Below, piece after piece: positions 57,796 through 64,000 of a stretch of 64,000 bases of DNA. A program made the position numbers and the translations under genes. How positions within the stretch are numbered: position 1 is the stretch's first letter; each line of letters opens with the position of its first letter. The notes beneath the pieces were generated by a model. That model was not told where the DNA came from. It searched no databases and worked only from the letters and a program-made list of their open reading frames with translations. Origin of the DNA: Gracilaria vermiculophylla (lineage: Eukaryota; Rhodophyta; Florideophyceae; Gracilariales; Gracilariaceae). The stretch is from NCBI GenBank assembly GCA_019155205.2, contig JAHNZQ020003148.1:1009459-1073458 (forward strand), read 5' to 3'.

Positions 57796-58299
57796 TCAAA
57801 CCCATAGACCGTCATCGTCTTCTCCTAAGTCGACAATCTTGTCCACAAATTCATAGCGAAACTCGATTTTTTCTGCTGGCTCTATAGTTTCTTGGGAAAC
57901 TTCTGAGCCTTGCAGAGAGTTTCCGGCGTTGAAGACTCCGTCAAGTATGCAAACAATTAGACCTGATGCTGAATTGGTCCAGTTGGCGATGAGCGTAGAG
58001 ACGTCAGCAACGCCACCATAGTGACAATCGGCAACGGCAAACACCTCCTTGGAGTCGAGACCTAGCTCTTCAAGCATATGGCGACCGAGGAGGGGCTCGG
58101 CACCGACATGAGGCGTGACGAGCCAACGAAAGCCGCGCAGGAGGAGTGCAGAGCCGTGTCGAATGTGAGGATTTTTGTCGACTGTGGCAGGCGTATCACA
58201 GGTGATACTGGTCGATGTGAAATATTTGTGCGGAGCTACGACACATAATGGACACATTTTTACAAACCCCATCGTGATCGCGGCTACAATACAGTACAC
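57796..58299 (-). pseudogene. retropepsin-like fragment of another gypsy lineage
   Basis: Open frame of 167 codons. The segment GFRWLVTPHVGAEPLLGRHMLEELGLDSKEVF resembles the C-terminal part of retrotransposon aspartic proteases (the ...LLGR..LE.LGLD block that follows the active site in several gypsy lineages). The active-site DTG/DSG part would be upstream and is not seen. It differs from the protease at 61.1-61.7 kb, so it belongs to a different lineage. Confidence 0.4.
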
Positions 58300-59105
58300 A
58301 AAATCGATATATAGTATTTATGTGTAAAATACAGTTTCGTGTGCCCAGATGCACTCAACACGCCATAACTGCGCTGGCAACGGAATCTGTCAATTCTAGA
58401 AGCGAGTAATTCTCGTCACGGTTTACGTGCATGGATAACATTCAAGCATGTAAGAGAAATCTAGTTGAAGTAAGTTCAGAGTTTTAGAACAGTATACAAA
58501 GAGGAGACCGGCAGAAACGTTGCCTACGTCTCTGAAATATTAAAAACGTATAAATGTAACGCTATCCTATCGGGAGACCGCGCATACTTTGCAACTACAG
58601 CCTATCAGTCGCACGACCCACGCAATACCTTCAAAGGCGTATACGTTTGAAGCTACGACAGATACGTGGTAGATCCGGCATTTCCGTTCTGACTCAGCCT
58701 CATAAAGAGGCCTTCAGTTCTCTCGTACCTGTGAGAGTAGTTTTCTTTGATTTACGCAGCTCAATAGGGAGTCGCGGATTACCAGATCTACTGGAACATC
58801 CTCATTGAGCCTCAGCACTTCTGATGATATTTATCCCCACCTTTGACAGTTGAGGATCCACTACGGTTCTTGGCTTCCATGTCGAAGTTGCGAGGAGGGT
58901 CGAGCTTCTCAACTTTGACATCAGAGTCTGAATTTTCGCTTTCCCTCAGCATTTTGGCGTCCATAAGCCTGATGGCAGAGCCGATTTCCGCTCAAACGGT
59001 GATGCGCTCCTTGTATGAAAAGTGTCAGTGAACAGCCCGGTTGGGTGCGTATCCTTGCAGTCAACGTGAGTTGTTCGCCTAACCGCGTCCTTTTTTTGCT
59101 ATCAG
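58300..59105. other. degenerate DNA with a minus-strand coding trace
   Basis: Around 58830-59030 the minus strand reads as an acidic/basic segment (RESENSDSDVKVEKLDPPRN). It could be a gag/spacer remnant of the same lineage as the fragment at 57796-58299. No intact ORF. Confidence 0.3.
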
Positions 59106-59659
59106 TGTAGTACAGTGGCTCCTACGGAAATACGGTGGTTTGGCCTTAAGGTATAATATTCCTAAGGGGGATTCGTACTTTATTTGGCTGAGCCACGCGG
59201 TGCATAATCTCGCCCGCGTGCGCTACAGTAACCTTGAGGTACGGTAGAATTTATTATTTATTTTAGATATTTTATGCAGGTAAATAGCACAGTAGTGAGA
59301 CCAGCCGAGGCGGGCTCCCGGCTTGATACTTAATCTGCCCATTGAGCTCCACCTCTGGGGAAGTAAAGACAAACACCCTTGAGTCTTCATCTACTTTTTC
59401 GGCTGGAGTCTCCCGTCGATCAACTCAGGTTTCTGAGCCGCCGATCCCCAGGTCGCATCATAGCAGCGCCTGTAGGAGCATTGTCCGCCCAGTGAACCTC
59501 CCCCTCCGCTTGGTGTTTGCGGATCCCTTTCAGAATTCCCCCGGCTCGCGACAGCGGATACCGGAGACCACCTTTAGGAATACGCGCCTTTGGAGTCACT
59601 AAAAACTCCTAACGGACGTTGTGCTCTACTACCTCGACAGGAGGGCTGACAGTACCACA
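59106..59659 (+). repeat. gypsy-family LTR L5 (5' LTR)
   Basis: 554 bp, starting TGTAGTACAGTGGCTCC and ending CTGACAGTACCACA; TG...CA ends. It is followed by ACTGGTCTCCCGACTTAG, the likely primer-binding region, and then by gag in the same orientation. Confidence 0.82.
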
Positions 59660-59815
59660 ACTGGTCTCCCGACTTAGAAGGTCACAGTTCCTAAAGGATT
59701 GGCACAAGTCGCAGCAGAACCGCGTTTCTAGTTTGCAACGACCAACCCCCAACAGTGGAATTCCTCCTTAAGGTGATCCGGAAGTGGAAGCAAATCACCC
59801 CCGACCTACTCCTCC

Positions 59816-60977
59816 ATGGACACCTCAGAACATTCAATGGAAACCCGCATACAAGATCCTCAAGCAACCGGCTCCGTCGGTGGGCGCAGCACGCGCAGCG
59901 CTCCCCAGGAGATGGCCGCCACTCTGGAGGACCCTGAAAGTCTCCTTCGGAATCCTGGTTCCTCTATGGAGCGTTTCAGGAATCGCCTTAGGAGAATGCA
60001 TGATCAGAGGCAAGCGGAATCCCCCGCAGCTCCTCTTGAGAACGCCGACGTGAAGGTTGAAGAACCGCACAGGGCATCGCAGCCGCCACCTCAGGAGCTG
60101 CAGGGACGGGAACACCCGGAGGCTAACACCCTCTTGGAGTCCTTGGCCCCACGCCTTACGGATTGGCTCTCACAAGAGCTGGTTGAAAGAATTCCTGCAG
60201 GTGTTGAAGCCCTCTTCGGAGCGCGCCGTCACGCCCTTATGGAGGACATCGCATCGGAGAGCGCTCACCGTGCTGTGGATGCTTTGCTGGATTCCGACCC
60301 CTTCCTCGAGGTGATCTCAGATATTATCCGTGCAGAGGTTCGCTCCCAAACCGCGCAGCTGCTCCCCGCAGCGGCGTCTCAAAGGTATTCATCCGTACAG
60401 GATAGGTTCTCTCTATCAATACGTAAGGTGACCCCGGGCAGAGAAGGACAGGATACTGCCACCCCCGATGCCAGAGGAGGAAAGGATACTGTCGTGGGGA
60501 AACGGGACCACCTCAGGAATCTTGCTTTGCACCGTCTGGACCTGACGCCTCGCGGAGGAGGACAGGATACTGGTCGCGACGAAGTCCACCTAAGGAGAGA
60601 AGGACAGGATACTCCTCAGGTGGATCGCGATAACGCGGGTACCGTCAGCAACCCAGATCACCTGAAGGAAAGAAGAAGAAAGAAACGGAGGGAGAAAAGA
60701 CGCAAGCGAGACACCGATTCGGAGGGAAGCTCAGACTCCGAATCTGTAAACAGTTCCAGCCCGGAGGACAATACACCTCCCAAGGAGAATAGTAGACGGA
60801 TTAGGAAGGTCGTCCCGCTTAACGACCTTTTCGCCAAAGTGGTGGATTATGACACCTACAGGTTGCATGATCGCTCCACACTGTAAGACGCGTCGGTCGC
60901 TAAACGACTCACGAAGATGCAGCGCCGTATGGATTTTCAAATGAAGAAGCACTCCTTCTCAGGCGAAGACCCCATCT
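59816..60977 (+). pseudogene. gypsy gag, premature stop, truncated by gap
   Basis: Starts at the ATG at 59816 (MDTSEHSMETRIQDPQ) and is open for 356 codons to a TAA at 60884-60886. There the copy at 62-63 kb has a Tyr codon; the same frame then continues (MQRRMDFQMKKHSFSGEDPI) into the gap. Order: N-terminal matrix-like helices (VERIPAGVEALFGARRHAL), three or four spaced GQDT motifs (about residues 205-265), an Arg/Lys-rich RRRKKRREKRRKR tract (about 285), an Asp/Ser-rich stretch, then the start of the capsid-like domain. Confidence 0.8.
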
Positions 60978-61077
60978 NNNNNNNNNNNNNNNNNNNNNNN
61001 NNNNNNNNNNNNNNNNNNNNNNNNNNNNNNNNNNNNNNNNNNNNNNNNNNNNNNNNNNNNNNNNNNNNNNNNNNNNN
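60978..61077. other. assembly gap (100 N)
   Basis: Exactly 100 unknown bases joining a plus-oriented gag to a minus-oriented protease region of the same repeat family. The true distance is unknown. Confidence 0.99.
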
Positions 61078-61678
61078 CCTTCGGAAGGGTACCCACTTGA
61101 CGCGTGTTCGCGTCCGGTCCTGGAGATGCGGACACAATACCTACAGGGGCAGCGTCATGAAACGTCACCTTCCGCAGGCGTGGGTAAATTGCACGTACAT
61201 ATCGGTCCACAAAGGAGGTACCCAATATGCACTGTGCGGCCAAGTTGGTCGCCACAAGGAACCAAACTTTCACCTGTAAGGAGCCCAACCGGAGGTACAA
61301 GGAAAGTGCGCCGAGGATGGTCAGTGCTCGTCGCGACGCATCGCGCACCGTCGGGAGCTTGCCAGTCCTCAAGGAGTCGAGAGCAGACCACGGGAGCACG
61401 TCCGCGTGCACCAGATTGGGGCCAGCTCCGATATCGAGGATAGCGCGCACCGTGGTGGAGGCGAGCGGGGAACATCCTATAGAGGCGAATACCTTGTAGT
61501 TCTCACGACGGAGCGTGCAAACAGAATCCTCAAAGGTGTCGAATGGGTCCAATGGGATTGGGGGGCCCGCTGATTCTGCGTCGACGGAGCAGACGGCCTC
61601 TCCCCCTTTCCTAAAGGCGACCTCCGTGGAGCCGAGGCTCTGTGTTAGAGAGCCACGCAGAGCCTCTACGCGTGGCAC
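61078..61678 (-). pseudogene. gypsy aspartic protease (retropepsin), cut by gap
   Basis: Open from 61678 to the gap. The active-site motif reads AILDIGAGPNLV, i.e. DIGA in place of the more usual DTGA/DSGA. A flap-like LYLRLGSLQVKVWFLV and the conserved ILGTSFVDRYVRAIYP block follow. The protease would cut the gag-pol polyprotein during particle formation. The upstream stop after KCHA (61680) separates it from the zinc-knuckle ORF. Confidence 0.75.
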
Positions 61679-61679
61679 T

Positions 61680-62060
61680 TAGGGTTTTCCTGGTTGGAGA
61701 GGGGTTGGTTTCCAGGCGGAGACGGCTTCTGCGGTCGTGAATCGCGATGCGACGTGTTCCCTTGAGGTGCAACCGGCTGGGACACCGGCACCTGCATTGC
61801 AGGTGCCAGTGACAGTGGGACAGGCTGCACTCCCGGTGGAGCACGGTAACCGTAGTTTCTTTGAGGGGAGCGGATGTCGCGATACGCGGTTCGATAACTC
61901 CCGCTCTCCGTTGGTGTGTCCTTCAGGTCCTGGAAGTTTTTCTCCCTTTCCTGCAGGATGGCGGCTCTCATTGCCGGGATGAGAGTCGTACAGTGTACGG
62001 GCTCTCGTGACAAGCAAATCCTGCAAGGCGATGTGTAGCCTCGAGGGTTCGCAAATCTGA
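61680..62060 (-). pseudogene. gypsy gag nucleocapsid region with Cys/His knuckle
   Basis: Minus-frame reading through CRICLSREPVHC at about 62022-61987 gives Cys-x2-Cys-x6-His-Cys, a variant knuckle for RNA binding. It is followed by a Pro/Gln-rich linker (YGYRAPPGVQPVPLSLAP), then a TAG before the protease. Sequence beyond is conserved with 49.2-49.5 kb. Confidence 0.6.
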
Positions 62061-62130
62061 CGCTCCTGAAAGATCCTGCCGATGTGTGCGAAGTGGGAGA
62101 CGAGGGCGTCCTCGTCCTAGACGGTGCTCC

Positions 62131-63905
62131 CTAAGAGGAGGGGTATGTGAGGGCAAGGGCCTCTTGCTCTCCTACGAGCGTGAGCTTGTCGACGTCCTCC
62201 GAGGTGCTGGAGTCCAACGTCAGGGCGGATGCCCGACGGATCCTTGAGGCCGCCAGATTGTCCGGAAGTGGAGTATGACTGCGGTGAGCGGCACAATGGG
62301 TATCCCCATATGATTCCGGGAAACGCACTAACTCCGTATAGGTGGTCTTTCGGTGCGTTGTCAGGTGATTACGTACCCTCGCGCGTATCGAGGGAAGGAG
62401 TCCCTCGACAAACAACGACTTCAACCGCCGTTCGGAGTACACATTCCCACACTGTAGGGCCTTCGTCCACAGCTTATGTGATAACTCCGTAGCGGTCATT
62501 CCGGTGTTCTGCCTATAGGAGGCGACTTCAGCATCGGCATGGGCTATAACCTCGTCCGTGGCGTACCTTTTAAGGAGGAAATTGACCACCTCCGGGTACG
62601 TGGTCAAGATCTCCGTTCCAGGATCATCCACAATGGTGCTCTCTCCTGTTAGGCGTTGCTGCACCAGCGAGTGCGCTTGGCCTGTGAGGTAGAACTGAAA
62701 GCACCATACGGGGGCACCTTCATAGACACCATTGGTGTTACACGCTGAACGGAAGCGCGTAAGAAAATTCAACACCGAGATGGGGTCTTCGCCCGAGAAG
62801 GAGTGCTTCTTCATTTGAATATCCATACGGCGCTGCATCTTCGTGAGACGTGTAGCGACCGACGCGTCGTAGAGTGTGGAGCAAAAATTCAACCTGTAGG
62901 TGTCATAATCCACCACTTTGGCGAAGAGGTCGTTAAGCAGGACGACATTGCTGACCCTTCTGCTCTTCTCCTTGAGAGGTATACTGTCCTCCGAGTTAGA
63001 GCTGTTTACAGATTTGGAGTCTGAGCTTCTCTCCAAATCGGTGTCTCGCTTTCTTCTTTTCTCCCTCCGTTTCTTTCGGCGTCTTTCCTTCAGGTGGTCT
63101 GGGTTACTGACGATACCCCCGTTATCGCGATTCACCCGAGGAGTATCATGTCCTTTTATCCTTGGGTGAATTCTTTCGCGACCGGTATCCTGTCCGCCTT
63201 CGCCGGGCGTTAGGTCCAGACGGTGCATAGGAAGATTCCTGAGGTGTTCCTGTTTCCTTACGGCAGTATCCTGTCCTTCTCTGCCCGGAGTCACCTTAGG
63301 TGTAGATAGAGGGAACCTCTCCTGTATGAAAGAATGAATTTGAAAGCTGCTGCGGGGAGCAGCTGCGCGCTTTGGGAACGAACCTCCGCACGAATAACAT
63401 CGGAGCTCACCTCAAGGAAGGGGTCCGAATCCAGCAAAGCATTCACAACACGGTGAGCGCTCTCCGTCACGATTTCCTCCACAAGGGTGTGGAGGCGAGC
63501 TCCGAAGTTGGCTTCAACACCTGCAGGAATTCTTTCGACCAGCTTTCGGGAGAGCCAATCCATAAGGCGCGCGGCAAGGGACTCCAGGAGGGAGTTAGCT
63601 TCCGGGTGTTCCTGTCCCTGCAGCTTTTGAGGTGGCGGCTGCTATGCCGTGTGCGGTTCTTTAACGTCCACATCGGCGTTCTCCAGAGGTGTCGCGGGGG
63701 ATTCCGCTTACCTCCGGTCATGCATTCTCCTAAAGCGATTCCTGAAACGCTCCACGGAGGAGCCAGGATTCCGAAAGAGACTTTCAGGGTCCTCCAGTGT
63801 GGGGGACATCTCCTGGAAAGCGCCGCGCGTGCTGCGCCCTCCAACGGAGTCGGTTGCTTAAGGATCCTGTGGAGGGGTTTCCATGGGATGTTCTGAGGGG
63901 TCCAT
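62131..63905 (-). pseudogene. gypsy gag with early stop and frameshift
   Basis: The start corresponds to the ATG at 63905. A TAA at 63858-63860 replaces a Gln codon of the copy at 59.8 kb. The matrix-like part (63563-63291) shifts frame near 63291. The rest is open for 387 codons (63294-62131): GQDT repeats, the RRRKKRREKRRKRD tract, then a capsid-like domain (LNFLTRFRSACNTNGVYEGA, WCFQFYLTGQAHSLVQQRL, ATELSHKLWTKALQCGNVYS, ARVRNHLTTHRKTTYTEL). This is the most complete capsid domain of the family in the window. Confidence 0.8.
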
Positions 63906-64000
63906 AGAGGAGTAGGTCGGGGGTGATTGTTTTTCTTCCACTTCCGAATCACCTTAAGGAATGATTCCACGGTTGGGGTTCGATCGTTCCAAACTAGAAA

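Larger units (their letters stand above)
59106..60977 (+). mobile_element. 5' part of a gypsy element (LTR, leader, gag), cut by an assembly gap
   Basis: LTR, a 156-bp leader and gag in the plus orientation, up to the N gap at 60978. Sequence after the gap belongs to a copy in the opposite orientation, so pol of this copy is not in the window as assembled. Confidence 0.8.
61078..64000 (-). mobile_element. 5' part of a gypsy element in minus orientation (gag, zinc knuckle, protease), partial at both ends
   Basis: From the right: leader sequence (64000-63906; its LTR lies beyond the window), gag (63905-62131), zinc knuckle (near 62010) and aspartic protease (61678-61078), then the gap. RT, integrase and the 3' end are not present in the window. 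Confidence 0.8.

Overview
The window is nuclear DNA of a eukaryote with compact, almost intron-free genes in islands between long transposon-rich, AT-rich stretches. Protein types and layout fit a florideophyte red alga of the Chondrus kind best. That placement is inference: there is no rRNA or organelle marker in the window to confirm it.

Host gene island (about 20.4-40.3 kb). Seven genes are clear: a membrane-anchored FkbM-type methyltransferase (-) divergent from a membrane-anchored GT90/CAP10 glycosyltransferase (+); an SLC6-type Na+-coupled transporter (+, the only gene with a visible intron); a PRP43/DHX15 DEAH-box RNA helicase (-); the MCM9 replication/repair helicase (-); a C2-domain phospholipase D with an altered first HKD motif (-); and the XPD/ERCC2 (RAD3) TFIIH helicase (+), divergent from the phospholipase.

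Repeat regions (1-20 kb and 40.3-64 kb). The main repeat is a Ty3/gypsy-type LTR retrotransposon family with LTRs of about 554 bp (five copies: 3979, 14616, 42948, 52882, 59106). Three copies of its gag/pol are present, all broken. One (42.9-53.4 kb) is bounded by two LTRs but lacks its protease region. Both 3' ends that can be examined carry a long ORF on the opposite strand, facing pol, at nearly the same distance from the 3' LTR. This conserved antisense ORF of unknown function is the most unusual feature here. A second LTR-like repeat of 640 bp occurs twice in inverted orientation (1335 and 4953).

DNA transposons: two Tc1/mariner (DD34E) elements of 1277 and 1279 bp, each flanked by TA, each inactivated by different mutations; one sits inside the gag gene of the gypsy element. 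A 1.67-kb segment bounded by imperfect 41-bp inverted repeats (16407-18072) holds a lysine/glutamate-rich coiled-coil ORF. A degenerate coiled-coil coding region lies at 12.5-13.75 kb, an unidentified pseudogene at 54.6-55.8 kb, and remnants of another retroelement lineage at 57.8-59.0 kb. Two 100-N assembly gaps (17511-17610, 60978-61077) interrupt the sequence; the second joins two retroelements in opposite orientation and may mark a misassembly.

The host genes do not form an operon-like pathway. The plausible functional pairings are the two divergent pairs, methyltransferase/glycosyltransferase (cell-wall or secreted glycan modification) and phospholipase D/XPD (shared promoter region).
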